NCBI RefSeq assembly: GCF_003236295.1
Contig: NZ_POTW01000011.1
Coordinates: 1-64,000 of the forward strand
Reading direction: 5' to 3'
Origin: Jiangella anatolica
GTDB lineage: Bacteria; Actinomycetota; Actinomycetes; Jiangellales; Jiangellaceae
DNA length: 64,000 nt
A program made the translations under genes and the position numbers. Below the pieces are notes generated by a model. That model was given only the letters and a program-made list of their open reading frames with translations. It ran no database searches and had not been told where the DNA came from. Of this stretch, positions 27,412-39,249 are shown piece by piece; position 1 is the stretch's first letter, and each line of letters begins with the position of its first letter.

Positions 27412-27951
27412 TTACTTCCCAGCCTTTCCGACCTTGCGCCGGACGTGCTCGCCTTCGTAGCGCACACCCTTGCCCTTGTACGGCTCGGGCTTGCGGATCT
27501 TGCGGATGTTCGCCGCGGTCTCGCCGACCTTCTGCTTGTCGATGCCCTGCACCGAGAAGCGGGTGGGCGACTCGACGGCGAACGTGATGCCCTCGGGCGG
27601 CTCGACGACGACCGGGTGGCTGAAGCCGAGCGCGAACTCGAGGTTCTGGCCCTTGGCCGTGACGCGGTAGCCGACGCCGACGATCTCGAGCTTCTTGACG
27701 TAGCCCTCGGTGACGCCGGTGACCATGTTGGCCACGAGCGTGCGCGTGAGGCCGTGCAGCGCCCGGCTCTCGCGCTCGTCGTCGGGGCGGACGACCTGCA
27801 GCGTGCCGTCGTCACCCCGCTCGACGTCGATGACCTCGGGCAGCGTGTGGTTCAGCGTGCCCTTGGGGCCCTTGACCGTGACCGCGCGGCCGTCGATGGC
27901 GACATCGACGCCCGAGGGAACGGGGATCGGGAGCTTGCCGATACGCGACAT
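27412..27951 (-). CDS. rplF: 50S ribosomal protein L6
   Basis: L6, which binds near the sarcin-ricin loop and the factor-binding centre. 179 residues with two repeated folds: [15 protein letters not shown] at the start and the C-terminal [25 protein letters not shown] motif. Normal length. It lies between rpsH and rplR with short gaps. Confidence 0.97.
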   Translation of the reverse strand: MSRIGKLPIPVPSGVDVAIDGRAVTVKGPKGTLNHTLPEVIDVERGDDGTLQVVRPDDERESRALHGLTRTLVANMVTGVTEGYVKKLEIVGVGYRVTAKGQNLEFALGFSHPVVVEPPEGITFAVESPTRFSVQGIDKQKVGETAANIRKIRKPEPYKGKGVRYEGEHVRRKVGKAGK

Positions 27952-27970
27952 GAGTGTTCGCTCCTTCCCG

Positions 27971-28378
27971 TTACCAGACGTAGGCGAGGACTTCCCCGCC
28001 CACGCCCTGCTTCGCCGCCGCCTGCCCAGTGAGCAGACCCTGCGACGTGGAGATGATGGCGACGCCCAGCCCGCCGAGCACGCGCGGCATGTTGGTGGCC
28101 TTCGCGTAGACCCGCAGGCCCGGCTTGCTGACGCGGCGGATGCCGGCGATCGAGCGCTCCCGGGACGGGCCGTACTTCAGCGTGAGCTCGAGCGTCTTGC
28201 CCACCTGGTCCTCGGCCGGCTCACGCACGGAGAAGCCCGCGATGTAGCCCTGCTGCTTGAGGATCTCGGCGATGTTCACCTTGATCTTGCTGTGCGGCAT
28301 CGCCACGGTGTCGTGGTGCGCCGTGTTGGCGTTGCGCAGACGGGTGAGCATGTCTGCGATCGGGTCGGTCATGGTCAT
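27971..28378 (-). CDS. rpsH: 30S ribosomal protein S8
   Basis: S8, a central-domain 16S rRNA binder and, in E. coli, the repressor of the spc operon. Up to 135 residues: [28 protein letters not shown], and the C-terminal [13 protein letters not shown] and [10 protein letters not shown] second ATG two codons later could be the true start. A 73-nt gap separates it from rpsN. Confidence 0.97.
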   Translation of the reverse strand: MTMTDPIADMLTRLRNANTAHHDTVAMPHSKIKVNIAEILKQQGYIAGFSVREPAEDQVGKTLELTLKYGPSRERSIAGIRRVSKPGLRVYAKATNMPRVLGGLGVAIISTSQGLLTGQAAAKQGVGGEVLAYVW

Positions 28379-28451
28379 GTGTGGTTGCCGCTTTCCCGTC
28401 GTGGTTTCCGCTGGGCGGACCTACGACGAACAGTGGGTCTGGGGTTCGGGG

Positions 28452-28637
28452 TTACCAGCTGGACTTCGTAATGCCCGGCAGCTCGCCGCGGTGCGCCATC
28501 TCACGCAGGCACACTCGGCACAGCCCGAACTTGCGGTACACCGAGTGCGGACGGCCGCACTTCTGGCACCGGGTGTACGCGCGCACCGCGAACTTCGGCT
28601 TGCGCGCCGCCTTGATGACAAGAGCCTTCTTCGCCAC
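28452..28637 (-). CDS. rpsZ: 30S ribosomal protein S14, zinc-binding type Z
   Basis: S14 of the 30S head, 61 residues. It is the short zinc form with two CxxC pairs (CQKCGRPH and CRVCLREM). The GTG start lies 1 nt after rplE. Actinomycetes often have a second, zinc-free S14 elsewhere for zinc starvation; it is not in this window. Confidence 0.97.
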   Translation of the reverse strand: MAKKALVIKAARKPKFAVRAYTRCQKCGRPHSVYRKFGLCRVCLREMAHRGELPGITKSSW

Positions 28638-28638
28638 G

Positions 28639-29208
28639 TCAGTTCTCCTTGAACGGGAAACCGAGCAGCTTGAGCAGCGCCCGACCCTGGTCGTCGTTGG
28701 TCGCCGTCGTGACGACCGTGATGTCCATGCCGCGGACGCGGTCGATCCGGTCCTGGTCGATCTCGTGGAACATCGACTGCTCGTTGAGGCCGAACGTGTA
28801 GTTCCCGTTGCCGTCGAACTGCTTGCCCGACAGGCCACGGAAGTCCCGGATGCGCGGCAGCGCGATGGTGACCAGGCGGTCCAGGAACTCCCACATGCGG
28901 TCGCCGCGCAGCGTCGCGTGCGCGCCGATCGGCATGCCCTCGCGCAGCTTGAACTGCGCGATGGACTTGCGGGCCTTGGTGACCGTCGGCCGCTGGCCGG
29001 TGATGGCCGCGAGGTCGGTGACGGCGCCCTCGATCAGCTTCGCGTCGCGCGCGGCCTCGCCGACACCCATGTTGACGACGACCTTGGTCACCGTCGGCAC
29101 CTGCATGACGTTCGCGATCTGGAACTGCTCGCGCAGCGCGGCCACGATCTCGTCGCGGTAGCGCTGCTTGAGCCGCGGCAGGGCGCGGGTCTCAGTGGTG
29201 GTGGTCAT
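28639..29208 (-). CDS. rplE: 50S ribosomal protein L5
   Basis: L5, which binds 5S rRNA and forms a bridge to the 30S head. 189 residues: [61 protein letters not shown] region and a C-terminal [12 protein letters not shown] overlaps the last base of the rplX stop. Normal length. Confidence 0.97.
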   Translation of the reverse strand: MTTTTETRALPRLKQRYRDEIVAALREQFQIANVMQVPTVTKVVVNMGVGEAARDAKLIEGAVTDLAAITGQRPTVTKARKSIAQFKLREGMPIGAHATLRGDRMWEFLDRLVTIALPRIRDFRGLSGKQFDGNGNYTFGLNEQSMFHEIDQDRIDRVRGMDITVVTTATNDDQGRALLKLLGFPFKEN

Positions 29209-29546
29209 CAGATGTCCTCACCGGTGCGCTTGGCGAACCGGACCTTGTTGCCGTTGTCGTCGATGCGGTACCCGACCCGGGTGCCCACCGTCTTCTTCTT
29301 GCCGTCCACGTCGGCGTCGACGGCGATCATCACGTTCGAGACGTGGATCGGCGCCTCCTGGTGGATGATCCCACCGGACTGCTGCGTGCCGCGCGCCGTC
29401 TGGGTCGGCTTCTGGTGCTTGGTGATGCGGTTGACGCCCTCGACGAGGACACGCTCCTGGCGCGGGTAGGCCGCGATGACCTTGCCCACCAGGCCCTTGT
29501 CCTTGCCGGCGATGACGATGACCTTGTCACCCTTTTTGATCTTCAT
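29208..29546 (-). CDS. rplX: 50S ribosomal protein L24
   Basis: L24, an assembly initiator near the tunnel exit. 112 residues with the KOW motif at the start ([22 protein letters not shown]), then [14 protein letters not shown] and [22 protein letters not shown]. It lies 3 nt after rplN. Confidence 0.97.
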   Translation of the reverse strand: MKIKKGDKVIVIAGKDKGLVGKVIAAYPRQERVLVEGVNRITKHQKPTQTARGTQQSGGIIHQEAPIHVSNVMIAVDADVDGKKKTVGTRVGYRIDDNGNKVRFAKRTGEDI

Positions 29547-29549
29547 GCC

Positions 29550-29918
29550 TCACAACACCTCCGGAGCGAGCGAGATGATGCGCATGAAGCGCTTGTCCCG
29601 CAGCTCACGACCGACGGGGCCGAAGATGCGCGTCCCGCGCGGGTCCCCGCCGTCCCTGATGATGACGGCCGCGTTCTCGTCGAAGCGGATGTAGGAGCCG
29701 TCCGGACGGCGGCGCTCCTTCACGGTCCGCACGACCACGGCCTTGACGACGTCGCCCTTCTTGACCGCGCCGCCGGGAATGGCGTCCTTGACGGTGGCCA
29801 CGATGACATCGCCGATGCCCGCGTATCGCCGGCCGGAGCCGCCGAGCACGCGGATGCACAAGAGCTCCTTGGCACCGGTGTTGTCGGCGACCCGCAGCCG
29901 CGACTCCTGCTGAATCAT
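29550..29918 (-). CDS. rplN: 50S ribosomal protein L14
   Basis: L14, which lies at the subunit interface and binds the silencing factor RsfS. 122 residues, the usual length: [27 protein letters not shown] at the start, then [14 protein letters not shown] and [24 protein letters not shown]. Very well conserved. Confidence 0.98.
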   Translation of the reverse strand: MIQQESRLRVADNTGAKELLCIRVLGGSGRRYAGIGDVIVATVKDAIPGGAVKKGDVVKAVVVRTVKERRRPDGSYIRFDENAAVIIRDGGDPRGTRIFGPVGRELRDKRFMRIISLAPEVL

Positions 29919-29925
29919 GTCGCTC

Positions 29926-30243
29926 CTACTTCGCCTTCTCGAGGATCTCCACGACGCGCCAGCGCTTCGTGGCCGACAGCGGTCGGGTCTCCATGAGCAG
30001 GACGCGGTCGCCGATGCCGGCGGTGTTCTGCTCGTCGTGGGCCTTCAGCTTGCTCGACCGACGCACGACCTTGCCGTAGAGCGGGTGCTTGAAGCGGTCC
30101 TCGACGGTGACGACGACGGTCTTGTCCATCTTGTCGCTGACCACCACGCCCTGGCGGGTCTTGCGGTAGCCACGGCCACCCGGGGCGTTCCCGGTGGACT
30201 TCGGGCTCTCGGTCACGTTTTCTTCCTTGTTCGCGGGGCTCAC
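29926..30243 (-). CDS. rpsQ: 30S ribosomal protein S17
   Basis: S17, an early 16S rRNA binder with an OB fold. Up to 105 residues; [33 protein letters not shown] and [28 protein letters not shown] are typical. The GTG at 30243 overlaps the rpmC stop (GTGA) and gives an N-terminus like that of Streptomyces S17. A second GTG at 30216 has AAGGA 7 nt upstream and would give a 96-residue form. Confidence 0.96.
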   Translation of the reverse strand: MSPANKEENVTESPKSTGNAPGGRGYRKTRQGVVVSDKMDKTVVVTVEDRFKHPLYGKVVRRSSKLKAHDEQNTAGIGDRVLLMETRPLSATKRWRVVEILEKAK

Positions 30244-30650
30244 TCGGCACCGTCCTCATCGCTCGAGGCGGCGGCCTTCTTGGTCGTCCGCTTGCGCGGC
30301 GCGGCCTTCTTCGGCGCCTCGGCGGCGTCGTCCTCGGCCTTCTTGGCCGCGGCCTTCTTCGCCGGCGCCTTCTTCGGCTCGGCCTTGGCCTCGGCCTTCT
30401 CGGCCTTCGGCTCGGCCGGCGCCGCCACGACGGCGACGATGCCCAGCTCGCGCTCGCGCATGATCGTGTAGATCCGCGCGATGTCGCGACGAACGGCCTT
30501 CAGCCGGCCGTGGCTCTCCAACTGACCGGTGGCGCCCTGGAATCGCAGGTTGAACAGCGACTCCTTGGCCTTCTGCAGCTCCTCGACCAGTTCGTCGTCC
30601 GAGCGGTCGCGCAGCGACACGGCGTCGAGGTTCTTCGTACCGATCGCCAT
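30240..30650 (-). CDS. rpmC: 50S ribosomal protein L29 with long basic tail
   Basis: L29, which lies by the tunnel exit and helps bind the signal recognition particle and trigger factor. The core is residues 1-75 ([45 protein letters not shown]). Residues 76-136 are a low-complexity tail of Lys, Ala, Glu and Pro that nearly doubles the usual length. The tail is repetitive ([17 protein letters not shown]) and like histone-type tails of actinomycete proteins. Overlaps rplP by 1 nt and rpsQ by 4 nt. Confidence 0.96.
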   Translation of the reverse strand: MAIGTKNLDAVSLRDRSDDELVEELQKAKESLFNLRFQGATGQLESHGRLKAVRRDIARIYTIMRERELGIVAVVAAPAEPKAEKAEAKAEPKKAPAKKAAAKKAEDDAAEAPKKAAPRKRTTKKAAASSDEDGAE

Positions 30651-31069
30651 CAGAAGTCACCTGCCTCGCGCTTGATGATGCGCGCCTTCATCGGGAGCTT
30701 GTGGATCGCGCGCGTCAGTGCCTCGCGAGCCACGGTCTCGTTCGGGAACGAGAGCTCGAACATGACCCGGCCCGGCTTCACGTTGGCGATCCACCACTCC
30801 GGCGAACCCTTGCCGGAGCCCATGCGGGTCTCGGCCGGCTTCTTCGTCAGCGGACGGTCCGGGTAGATGTTGATCCACACCTTGCCGCCACGACGGATGT
30901 GCCGGGTGATGGCGATACGAGCGGCCTCGATCTGGCGGTTGGTCACGTAGTGGCCCTCGACCGCCTGGATGCCGTACTCGCCGAAGGCCAGCGACGTGCC
31001 GCCCTTGGCCATGCCGCGACGCCGCGGGTGGTGCTGCTTGCGGTGCTTCACCTTGCGAGGGATCAGCAT
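30650..31069 (-). CDS. rplP: 50S ribosomal protein L16
   Basis: L16, which supports A-site tRNA binding at the peptidyl transferase centre. 139 residues beginning [48 protein letters not shown] and [18 protein letters not shown] are typical. It starts 4 nt after rpsC. Any upstream extension would be read from the rpsC tail in another frame and is not real. Confidence 0.97.
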   Translation of the reverse strand: MLIPRKVKHRKQHHPRRRGMAKGGTSLAFGEYGIQAVEGHYVTNRQIEAARIAITRHIRRGGKVWINIYPDRPLTKKPAETRMGSGKGSPEWWIANVKPGRVMFELSFPNETVAREALTRAIHKLPMKARIIKREAGDF

Positions 31070-31073
31070 GATC

Positions 31074-31943
31074 TCAACCCTCCTGGCCCGTCGTGGTCGC
31101 CGCGGTGTCGGCGGCCGGCGCCTGGGGCGCGGTCGCCTCGGCCGGAGCGGCCTGGGTGGCAGGAGCGTTGTCGCGGTCGCCGCGGCCACCCGGCCGGCGG
31201 CGCTCGGGACGACCGCCACGGCGGTCATCGCGGCCGCCGCCGCCACCGCGCGACTGCTGAGCGCGGGCCTGCGCGGCCTGCTCAGCGGCGCGCTCGGCGC
31301 GCGAGCCGCTCACGTCACCCTTGTAGATCCACACCTTCACACCGATCCGGCCGAAGGTGGTGCGGGCCTCGTAGAAGCCGTAGTCGACGTCGGCGCGCAG
31401 CGTGTGCAGCGGGACCCGGCCCTCGCGGTAGAACTCCGAGCGGCTCATCTCGGCGCCGCCGAGACGGCCCGAGCACTGGATCCGGACGCCCTTGGCGCCG
31501 GCACGCATCGTGGTCTGCAGCGCCTTGCGCATCGCGCGGCGGAACGCCACGCGAGCCGACAGCTGCTCGGCCACGCCCTGCGCGACCAGCTGAGCGTCGA
31601 TCTCGGGCTGCTTCACCTCGAGGACGTTCATCTGGACCTGCTTGCCGGTGAGCTTCTCCAGCTCCGAGCGCAGCCGGTCCGCGCCCACGCCACGACGGCC
31701 GATGACGATGCCCGGCCGGGCGGTGTGGATGTCGACGCGCACGCGGTCACGCGTCCGCTCGATGTCGACGTGCGAGATGCCGGCGCGCTCCATGCCGTCG
31801 GTCATCAGCTTGCGGATGGCGACGTCCTCGGCGATGTAGTCGCGGTAGCGCTGACCCTGGGTCGTGCTGTCGGCGAACCACCGGCTCTTGTGATCGGTGG
31901 AAATGCCCAGCCGGAACCCGTGCGGGTTGATCTTCTGACCCAC
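31074..31943 (-). CDS. rpsC: 30S ribosomal protein S3 with Gly/Arg-rich tail
   Basis: S3, which forms the mRNA entry site with helicase activity. The core is residues 1-215 ([15 protein letters not shown] domain with [17 protein letters not shown], and [14 protein letters not shown]). Residues 216-289 form a tail, first [22 protein letters not shown] and then Ala/Thr/Pro-rich. Tails like this vary between actinomycetes. The GTG start overlaps the last base of the rplV TAG and makes a 1-nt overlap. Confidence 0.97.
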   Translation of the reverse strand: MGQKINPHGFRLGISTDHKSRWFADSTTQGQRYRDYIAEDVAIRKLMTDGMERAGISHVDIERTRDRVRVDIHTARPGIVIGRRGVGADRLRSELEKLTGKQVQMNVLEVKQPEIDAQLVAQGVAEQLSARVAFRRAMRKALQTTMRAGAKGVRIQCSGRLGGAEMSRSEFYREGRVPLHTLRADVDYGFYEARTTFGRIGVKVWIYKGDVSGSRAERAAEQAAQARAQQSRGGGGGRDDRRGGRPERRRPGGRGDRDNAPATQAAPAEATAPQAPAADTAATTTGQEG

Positions 31944-32308
31944 TAGCGGGCCCCTCCCTTCAGTGCAGCGATCGACGCCTTGTCGTCGACGATCACCGTG
32001 ATGTGGCACGTCCGCTTGTTGATGCGGCTCGCGCGACCATGGGCGCGCGGGCGGAACCGCTTCATGGTCGGGCCGTCATCGACGTACGCCTGCGCGATGA
32101 CCAGCGTCTCGCGCGGCGTGCCCGCGAGGTCGTCGGCGTTCGCGATGGCGCTCTCGAGCACCTTGCGCACCGGCTCGGCGGCCGCCTGCGGTGCGAACCG
32201 CAGCAGCGCCGAGGCCTCGTCCGCGTCCATCCCACGGATCAGGTCCACCACACGGCGCGCCTTCATGGGCGTCACGCGGACGAACCGCGCCTGAGCCCTG
32301 GCTTCCAT
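31943..32308 (-). CDS. rplV: 50S ribosomal protein L22
   Basis: L22, whose hairpin lines the peptide tunnel and takes part in macrolide response. 121 residues: [50 protein letters not shown] hairpin and tip. No insertion in the tip. It follows rpsS by 30 nt. Confidence 0.97.
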   Translation of the reverse strand: MEARAQARFVRVTPMKARRVVDLIRGMDADEASALLRFAPQAAAEPVRKVLESAIANADDLAGTPRETLVIAQAYVDDGPTMKRFRPRAHGRASRINKRTCHITVIVDDKASIAALKGGAR

Positions 32309-32338
32309 CGTTACTCCTCTGTCACTTCGTGGTGGACG

Positions 32339-32620
32339 TCACCGGCGCCGGGCGCGGCGGTCGTCCTTCTCGTGGCCCTTGAACGTGCGCGTCGGGGCGA
32401 ACTCGCCGAGCTTGTGCCCGACCATCGCCTCGGTCACGAACACGGGCACGTGCTTGCGGCCGTCGTGCACCGCGATGGTGTGGCCGATCATGTCCGGCAC
32501 GATCATCGAGCGACGGGACCAGGTCTTGATGACGTTCTTGGTGCCCTTCTCGTTCTGAGCATCGACCTTCTTGGCCAGGTGCTCGTCGACGAAGGGGCCC
32601 TTCTTCAGGCTGCGCGGCAT
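32339..32620 (-). CDS. rpsS: 30S ribosomal protein S19
   Basis: S19 of the 30S head, paired with S13. 93 residues: [48 protein letters not shown] and [22 protein letters not shown]. Normal length. It lies between rplB (17 nt) and rplV (30 nt). Confidence 0.98.
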   Translation of the reverse strand: MPRSLKKGPFVDEHLAKKVDAQNEKGTKNVIKTWSRRSMIVPDMIGHTIAVHDGRKHVPVFVTEAMVGHKLGEFAPTRTFKGHEKDDRRARRR

Positions 32621-32637
32621 CTGTTCCTACTCCCGAC

Positions 32638-33474
<837 letters not shown>

Positions 33475-33509
33475 TCGTCGTTACCTCAGTAGCTCGTGTC
33501 CTGGCCGGC

Positions 33510-33815
33510 TCAGCCGACCGGGCCGGAGAAGATGTCGATGCGCTGGCCTTCGGCGACCGTCACGATCGCGCGCTTGGTGTCCGGGCGCTTGCCCACGCCG
33601 AAGCGGGTGCGGCGACGCTTGCCCTGGCGGTTCTGGGTGTTGACACCGGTGACCTTGACGTTGAACACCTTCTCGACCGCGATCTTGATCTCGGTCTTGT
33701 TCGCGTCGGGCGCGACCACGAAGGTGTACTTGTTCTCGTCCAGAAGGCCGTAGCTCTTCTCGGACACGACCGGCACGATGAGGATGTCGCGCGGGTCCCT
33801 GCGGTTGACGGTCAC
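33510..33815 (-). CDS. rplW: 50S ribosomal protein L23
   Basis: L23, the docking site for trigger factor and the signal recognition particle at the tunnel exit. 101 residues: [26 protein letters not shown] and [26 protein letters not shown]. The start overlaps the rplD stop by 4 nt. Confidence 0.97.
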   Translation of the reverse strand: MTVNRRDPRDILIVPVVSEKSYGLLDENKYTFVVAPDANKTEIKIAVEKVFNVKVTGVNTQNRQGKRRRTRFGVGKRPDTKRAIVTVAEGQRIDIFSGPVG

Positions 33816-34462
33816 TTGGTGCCCTCCTCAGCGGCCTGCTCGCCCGCGCCGAGGAACGCGTCGAGCGCGCCCTTGGTGAAGACGACGTCGTCGGAGCAGA
33901 GCACGTCGTAGGTGTTCAGCTGGTCGGCCACGAGCAGGTGCACCTGCGGCGCGTTGCGCAGGCTCTTCAGCGTCAGCTCGTCGCCCCGCTCGACCACGAC
34001 CAGGACGCTGCGCCGCTCGGTGAGCGACTGCAGGGCCTTCAGGGCCGCCTTGGTGCTGGGGGCGTCGCCGTCGACGAAGCCGGTGACCACGTGCACACGG
34101 CCGTGGCTCGCCCGGTCGGACAGCGCGCCGCGCAGCGCGGCGGCCTTCATCTTCTTCGGCGTCCGCTGCGAGTAGTCGCGCGGCTGCGGGCCGTGGACGA
34201 TGCCACCGCCGGTGAACTGCGGCGCGCGGATCGAGCCCTGGCGGGCCCGGCCGGTGCCCTTCTGGCGGTACGGCTTGGCGCCACCGCCGGACACCTCCGC
34301 ACGGGTCTTGGTGGCGTGCGTGCCCTGCCGGGCCGCGGCCAGCTGGGCCACCACGACCTGGTGGATCAGCGGGACGTTGACCTGGACCTCGAAGACCTCG
34401 GCCGGAAGTTCGACCGTGCCGGACTTCTTGCCGGCGGCGTCGAGAACCGTGACGGTGCTCAC
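33812..34462 (-). CDS. rplD: 50S ribosomal protein L4
   Basis: L4, an early assembly protein whose loop lines the tunnel and which controls the S10 operon in E. coli. 216 residues: [15 protein letters not shown] start, the loop [34 protein letters not shown] and a C-terminal domain ending in an acidic stretch. The GTG start overlaps the rplC stop by 4 nt. Confidence 0.97.
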   Translation of the reverse strand: MSTVTVLDAAGKKSGTVELPAEVFEVQVNVPLIHQVVVAQLAAARQGTHATKTRAEVSGGGAKPYRQKGTGRARQGSIRAPQFTGGGIVHGPQPRDYSQRTPKKMKAAALRGALSDRASHGRVHVVTGFVDGDAPSTKAALKALQSLTERRSVLVVVERGDELTLKSLRNAPQVHLLVADQLNTYDVLCSDDVVFTKGALDAFLGAGEQAAEEGTK

Positions 34463-35133
34463 TGGGTCACTCCCTTCGCGGCCGTGCGGACGAAGACCAG
34501 ACCGCCGTTGGGGCCCGGCACGGCGCCCTTGAGGAGCAGCAGCCCCTGCTCGGCGTCGACGGCCTGGACCGCGATGTTCTGGGTGGTCATGCGCTCGCCG
34601 CCCATCCGGCCGGCCATCTTCATACCCTTGAAGACGCGGCCCGGGGTGGCGCAGCCGCCGATGGAGCCCGGCGAGCGGTGCTTGCGCTGCACACCGTGCG
34701 AGGCGCGCAGGCCGTGGAAGCCGTGGCGCTTCATGACGCCGGCGAAGCCCTTGCCCTTCGTGGTGCCCGTGACGTCGACCTCCTGGCCGGCCTCGAACAC
34801 CTCGACCGTGACCTCCTGGCCGAGCGTGTACTCGGAGGCGTCGGCGGTGCGCAGCTCGGCGACGTGCCGGCGCGGCGTCACGCCGGCCTTGTCGAAGTGA
34901 CCCTGGGCGGGCTTGGTGACCTTGCGCGGGTTCGGCGCGCCGAAGCCGAGCTGGACCGCGTCGTAGCCGTCCTTGTCGGGCGTGCGGACCTGCGTGACCA
35001 CGCACGGCCCGGCCTTGATCACGGTGACCGGGACGATCCGGTTGTTCTCGTCCCACACCTGGGTCATGCCGAGCTTCTCGCCCAGCAGGCCCTTGCGCAC
35101 CGTGGTGGCGGCCTCGGAAGACTGAATACTCAT
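34459..35133 (-). CDS. rplC: 50S ribosomal protein L3
   Basis: L3, which with L24 starts 50S assembly and reaches close to the peptidyl transferase centre. 224 residues: [32 protein letters not shown] and [20 protein letters not shown] motifs. Normal length. It lies 13 nt after rpsJ and overlaps rplD by 4 nt. Confidence 0.98.
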   Translation of the reverse strand: MSIQSSEAATTVRKGLLGEKLGMTQVWDENNRIVPVTVIKAGPCVVTQVRTPDKDGYDAVQLGFGAPNPRKVTKPAQGHFDKAGVTPRRHVAELRTADASEYTLGQEVTVEVFEAGQEVDVTGTTKGKGFAGVMKRHGFHGLRASHGVQRKHRSPGSIGGCATPGRVFKGMKMAGRMGGERMTTQNIAVQAVDAEQGLLLLKGAVPGPNGGLVFVRTAAKGVTQ

Positions 35134-35146
35134 CGTCGGCGGTCCC

Positions 35147-35455
35147 TCAGAGCTTGATCTCGATGTCGACGCCGGCCGGCAGGTCGAGCCGCATCAGCGA
35201 GTCGACGGTCTTCGGCGTGGGGTCGATGATGTCGATGAGCCGCTTGTGCGTACGCATCTCGAAGTGCTCGCGGCTGTCCTTGTACTTGTGCGGCGATCGG
35301 ATGACGCAGTACACGTTCTTCTCGGTAGGCAGCGGCACCGGGCCTGCGACCTGCGCACCCGTGCGCGTCACCGTGTCGACGATCTTGCGCGCCGACGTGT
35401 CGATGACCTCGTGGTCATAGGCCTTGAGCCGGATGCGGATCTTCTGTCCCGCCAT
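35147..35455 (-). CDS. rpsJ: 30S ribosomal protein S10 (also NusE)
   Basis: S10, a 30S head protein that also pairs with NusB in antitermination. 102 residues, normal: [58 protein letters not shown] region. First gene of the S10 operon; a promoter-like site lies 250 nt upstream and the long leader carries an element shared with the str operon. Confidence 0.98.
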   Translation of the reverse strand: MAGQKIRIRLKAYDHEVIDTSARKIVDTVTRTGAQVAGPVPLPTEKNVYCVIRSPHKYKDSREHFEMRTHKRLIDIIDPTPKTVDSLMRLDLPAGVDIEIKL

Positions 35456-35698
35456 GGCTGCTTGTCGTCCTCACTCTTCGTACTGCTAAGACCCGATCTG
35501 AACGAACACTGAGCTGCTGCTCCGCCGACCCCCGCGGTCGGGCGTGTCGCGCCTCGTGGCACATGCATGCCGCGACGTTTCACGCTGATCACCGGGGATT
35601 GACGGCCGGCCACGGCACGCCATGACGGCGTGGCGCCAGCCCCATCGGAGTTCTTCGTCACAAGCGCACAGCGCTGACGTCGCCCTCCGCCGAGCAAC
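35456..35698 (-). promoter_or_regulatory. Long leader of the S10 operon
   Basis: About 243 nt without a gene between the predicted transcription start and rpsJ. It holds a small hairpin (35616-35632, CACGCC-atgac-GGCGTG) and the shared 24-nt leader element (35526-35549). Such a long leader suggests control at the RNA level. No clear leader peptide or ribosome site for one was seen. Confidence 0.6.
35526..35549 (-). promoter_or_regulatory. Shared r-protein leader element, S10 copy
   Basis: A 24-nt block identical to 40201-40224 in the str leader. On the transcribed strand it opens CGACACGCC and closes with a small hairpin (CCGACC-gcggg-GGTCGG in this copy). It lies 71-94 nt before the rpsJ start. 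Surrounding sequence is not alike, so the block itself is what is kept. Confidence 0.75.
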
Positions 35699-35704
35699 CT
35701 GAAC

Positions 35705-35734
35705 AGTATGCCAGATCAGATTGGCTGAGGCCAA
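35705..35734 (-). promoter_or_regulatory. Candidate S10-operon promoter
   Basis: On the minus strand TTGGCC (35729-35734), 18-nt spacer, CATACT (35705-35710). The -35 lies within CGATTGGCCTC, an 11-mer shared with the infA promoter. Transcription would start near 35698. Confidence 0.65.
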
Positions 35735-35740
35735 TCGCGG

Positions 35741-35773
35741 TGCGAGGGGCGGCCGGTGCGGCCGCCCCTCGCA
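35741..35773 (-). terminator. Terminator behind tuf
   Basis: Perfect 14-bp inverted repeat (35741-35754 with 35760-35773), 5-nt loop, beginning 7 nt after the tuf stop. There is no long T-run. It separates the str operon from the S10 promoter just downstream. Confidence 0.85.
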
Positions 35774-35780
35774 ATGTCGA

Positions 35781-36977
35781 CTACTTGAGGATCTTGGTGA
35801 CGTTGCCGGCACCGACGGTCCGGCCACCCTCGCGGATGGCGAACTTCAGACCCTCCTCCATGGCGACGGGCTGGATCAGCTCGACGCTCATGGAGGTGTT
35901 GTCGCCCGGCATGACCATCTCGGTGCCCTCGGGCAGCGTGACGACGCCGGTGACGTCCGTGGTCCGGAAGTAGAACTGCGGACGGTAGTTGTTGAAGAAC
36001 GGCGTGTGCCGGCCACCCTCGTCCTTGGACAGGATGTAGACCTGCGCCTCGAAGTCGGTGTGCGGCGTGTTGCTGCCGGGCTTCACCGCGACCATGCCGC
36101 GCTCGACGTCCTCGCGCTTGGTACCACGCAGCAGCAGGCCGACGTTCTCGCCCGCGCGCGCCTCGTCGAGGGTCTTGCGGAACATCTCGACGGCGGTGAC
36201 GGTGGTCTTCTGCGCCGGGCCGGGACGGATGCCGACGAGCTCGACCTCCTCGTTGGCCTTCAGCACACCGCGCTCGACGCGGCCGGTGACGACCGTGCCA
36301 CGACCGGTGATCGTGAAGACGTCCTCGATCGGCATCAGGAACGGCTTCTCGATGTCGCGCACCGGGTCCGGCACGTTCTCGTCGACAGCCTCCATGAGCT
36401 CCTCGACGGTCTTGACCCACTCGGCGTCGCCCTCGAGCGCCTTCAGCGCCGAGACCTTGACGACCGGGACGTCGTCGCCCGGGAACTCGTACTCGGAGAG
36501 CAGCTCACGCACCTCGAGCTCGACGAGCTCCAGGATCTCCTCGTCGTCGACCATGTCGGCCTTGTTCAGCGCGACCAGGATGTACGGCACGCCGACCTGA
36601 CGGGCCAGCAGCACGTGCTCCTTGGTCTGCGGCATCGGGCCGTCGGTGGCCGCGACCACGAGGATCGCGCCGTCCATCTGAGCCGCGCCGGTGATCATGT
36701 TCTTGATGTAGTCGGCGTGACCCGGGGCGTCGACGTGCGCGTAGTGACGCTTCTCGGTCTGGTACTCGACGTGCGCGATGTTGATCGTGATACCGCGCTG
36801 CTTCTCCTCCGGCGCCTTGTCGATGTCATCGAAGGCGAAGGTCTCGTTCAGGTCCGGGTACTTGTCGTGCAGCACCTTCGTGATGGCAGCCGTGAGCGTG
36901 GTCTTGCCGTGGTCGACGTGACCGATGGTGCCGATGTTGACGTGCGGCTTGGTCCGCTCGAACTTCGCCTTAGCCAC
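35781..36977 (-). CDS. tuf: Translation elongation factor Tu
   Basis: EF-Tu, the GTPase that brings aminoacyl-tRNA to the ribosome. 398 residues from a GTG ([12 protein letters not shown]) with GGAGGG 7 nt upstream. P-loop [17 protein letters not shown] (switch II), NKADMVDD and the C-terminal beta-barrels ([18 protein letters not shown] region) are intact. It closes the rpsL-rpsG-fusA-tuf operon and is followed by a strong terminator. No second tuf in the window. Confidence 0.98.
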   Translation of the reverse strand: MAKAKFERTKPHVNIGTIGHVDHGKTTLTAAITKVLHDKYPDLNETFAFDDIDKAPEEKQRGITINIAHVEYQTEKRHYAHVDAPGHADYIKNMITGAAQMDGAILVVAATDGPMPQTKEHVLLARQVGVPYILVALNKADMVDDEEILELVELEVRELLSEYEFPGDDVPVVKVSALKALEGDAEWVKTVEELMEAVDENVPDPVRDIEKPFLMPIEDVFTITGRGTVVTGRVERGVLKANEEVELVGIRPGPAQKTTVTAVEMFRKTLDEARAGENVGLLLRGTKREDVERGMVAVKPGSNTPHTDFEAQVYILSKDEGGRHTPFFNNYRPQFYFRTTDVTGVVTLPEGTEMVMPGDNTSMSVELIQPVAMEEGLKFAIREGGRTVGAGNVTKILK

Positions 36978-37092
36978 TGTAGGGCCCTCCTGTGGACTTC
37001 GTACGTTGCCGATCCCCGCTGGTGCGGTGTGTTCGGCTATCTGTTTCTGGTCGGGATTGCTCTTGCCAGCCGGGCTGAAAACCCGAGGGAGA

Positions 37093-39198
37093 CTACTCTC
37101 CCCGGACCTTCTTGATGATCTCTTCCGCCACGTTCCGGGGAACCTCGGCGTAGGAGTCGAACTGCATCGAGTAACTTGCCCGGCCCTGGGTCTTGCTGCG
37201 GAGGTCACCGACATAGCCGAACATCTCCGACAGCGGGACCAGCGCCTTGACGATGCGCTGGCCGGCGCGCTCCTCCATGGCCTGGATCTGGCCACGGCGG
37301 GAGTTGAGGTCGCCGATGACCTCGCCCATGTAGTCCTCGGGCGTGGACACCTCGACCTCGAACATCGGCTCGAGCAGCACCGGGTCGGCGCGCCGAGCAG
37401 CTTCCTTGAACGCCATGGAACCGGCGATCTTGAACGCCAGCTCCGAGGAGTCGACGTCGTGGTAGGCGCCGTCCTGCAGCGTCACCTTCACGTCCACCAG
37501 CGGGAAGCCGGCGACGACGCCGAACTCCATCGCCTCCTGGACACCCGCGTCGACCGACGGGATGTACTCCCGCGGGATGCGGCCACCGGTGACGGCGTTG
37601 ACGAACTCGTACCCGCCGTCGCCCTCGCCACCCGTCGGCTCGATGTCGATGATGACGCGGCCGAACTGGCCGGACCCACCGGTCTGCTTCTTGTGGGTGT
37701 ACTCGACCTTCTCGACCTTGCGGCGGATGGTCTCGCGGTAGGCGACCTGCGGCTTGCCGACGTTCGCCTCGACCTTGAACTCGCGCTTCATGCGGTCGAC
37801 CAGCACCTCGAGGTGCAGCTCGCCCATGCCGGAGATGACCGTCTGGCCGGTCTCCTCGTCGGTGCGGACCTGGAAGGTCGGGTCCTCCTCGGCGAGGCGC
37901 TGGATCGCGGTGCCCAGCTTCTCCTGGTCGCTCTTGGTCTTCGGCTCGATGGCGACGTGGATGACCGGCGCCGGGAACTTCATCGACTCCAGGATGACCG
38001 GCTTGCCGGCGTCGGACAGCGTGTCGCCCGTCGTGGTGTTCTTCAGCCCCATGACGGCGACGATCTGGCCGGCGCTGGCCTTGTCGATCTCCTCACGCTT
38101 GTTCGCGTGCATCCGGTAGATCTTGCCGATGCGCTCCTTGTTGCCCTTGGTGCTGTTCAGCACCATGGTGCCGGCGGTCAGCGTGCCCGAGTAGACCCGG
38201 ACGAACGTGAGCTTGCCCAGGTGCGGGTCGGCCATGATCTTGAACGCCAGCGACGACAGCGGAGCGTCCTCGTCCGGCTCGCGGGTGAGGATCTCTTCCT
38301 CGTCGTTCACCGCGTGGCCCTCGACCGCGCCGACGTCGAGCGGCGACGGCAGGTAGCGCACCACGGCGTCGAGCATGGGCTGCACGCCCTTGTTCTTGAA
38401 CGCCGAGCCGGTGAGCACCGGGGTCAGGTTGCCGGCGATGGTCGCCCGGCGGATCGCGGCGATCAGCTCGTCGCGGTCGGGCTCCTTGCCGTCGAGGTAG
38501 AGCTCCATCATCGCCTCGTCGTTCTCGGCGATGGTCTCGAGCAGCCGGTCGCGCCACTCCTGGGCGGCCTCGGTGTGGGTGTCCGGGATGTCGACGGTGT
38601 CGTACATCTCGCCCAGCGGCGTCTCGGCCGACCAGACCAGAGCCTTCATGTCGACGAGGTCGACCAGGCCGCGGAAGTCGGCCTCGGCGCCGATCGGCAG
38701 CTGCAGCACCAGCGGGGTCGCCTTGAGCCGCGACACGATCATGTCGACGCAGCGGTGGAACTCCGCGCCGGTGCGGTCGAGCTTGTTGATGAAGCAGATC
38801 CGCGGCACGCCGTACTTGTTCGCCTGGTGCCAGACGGTCTCCGACTGCGGCTCGACACCCGCGACGCCGTCGAACACGGCCACGGCGCCGTCCAGGACGC
38901 GCAGCGACCGCTCGACCTCGACGGTGAAGTCGACGTGGCCGGGCGTGTCGATGATGTTGATGGTGTGGTCGTCCCACTCACAAGTGGTCGCGGCCGAGGT
39001 GATCGTGATGCCGCGTTCCTGCTCCTGCTCCATCCAGTCCATGGTGGCTGCGCCATCGTGGACCTCACCGATCTTGTAGTTGATACCGGTGTAGTACAGG
39101 ATCCGCTCGGTGGTGGTGGTCTTGCCGGCGTCGATGTGGGCCATGATGCCGATGTTGCGGACCTTGGCCAGATCGAGCTTGCGGAGGTCGGTCGCCAT
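37093..39198 (-). CDS. fusA: Translation elongation factor G
   Basis: EF-G, the GTPase that drives translocation and helps recycle ribosomes. 701 residues with five domains. G1 [24 protein letters not shown] and [10 protein letters not shown] in the GTPase domain, [18 protein letters not shown] in domain III and [16 protein letters not shown] in domain V. Normal length. It lies between rpsG (51 nt) and tuf (115 nt). Confidence 0.98.
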   Translation of the reverse strand: MATDLRKLDLAKVRNIGIMAHIDAGKTTTTERILYYTGINYKIGEVHDGAATMDWMEQEQERGITITSAATTCEWDDHTINIIDTPGHVDFTVEVERSLRVLDGAVAVFDGVAGVEPQSETVWHQANKYGVPRICFINKLDRTGAEFHRCVDMIVSRLKATPLVLQLPIGAEADFRGLVDLVDMKALVWSAETPLGEMYDTVDIPDTHTEAAQEWRDRLLETIAENDEAMMELYLDGKEPDRDELIAAIRRATIAGNLTPVLTGSAFKNKGVQPMLDAVVRYLPSPLDVGAVEGHAVNDEEEILTREPDEDAPLSSLAFKIMADPHLGKLTFVRVYSGTLTAGTMVLNSTKGNKERIGKIYRMHANKREEIDKASAGQIVAVMGLKNTTTGDTLSDAGKPVILESMKFPAPVIHVAIEPKTKSDQEKLGTAIQRLAEEDPTFQVRTDEETGQTVISGMGELHLEVLVDRMKREFKVEANVGKPQVAYRETIRRKVEKVEYTHKKQTGGSGQFGRVIIDIEPTGGEGDGGYEFVNAVTGGRIPREYIPSVDAGVQEAMEFGVVAGFPLVDVKVTLQDGAYHDVDSSELAFKIAGSMAFKEAARRADPVLLEPMFEVEVSTPEDYMGEVIGDLNSRRGQIQAMEERAGQRIVKALVPLSEMFGYVGDLRSKTQGRASYSMQFDSYAEVPRNVAEEIIKKVRGE

Positions 39199-39249
39199 GT
39201 GCGTGCGTTCGCTTCCTTATATGCGGTCTCGTCGACTCGGCGCCAGCGA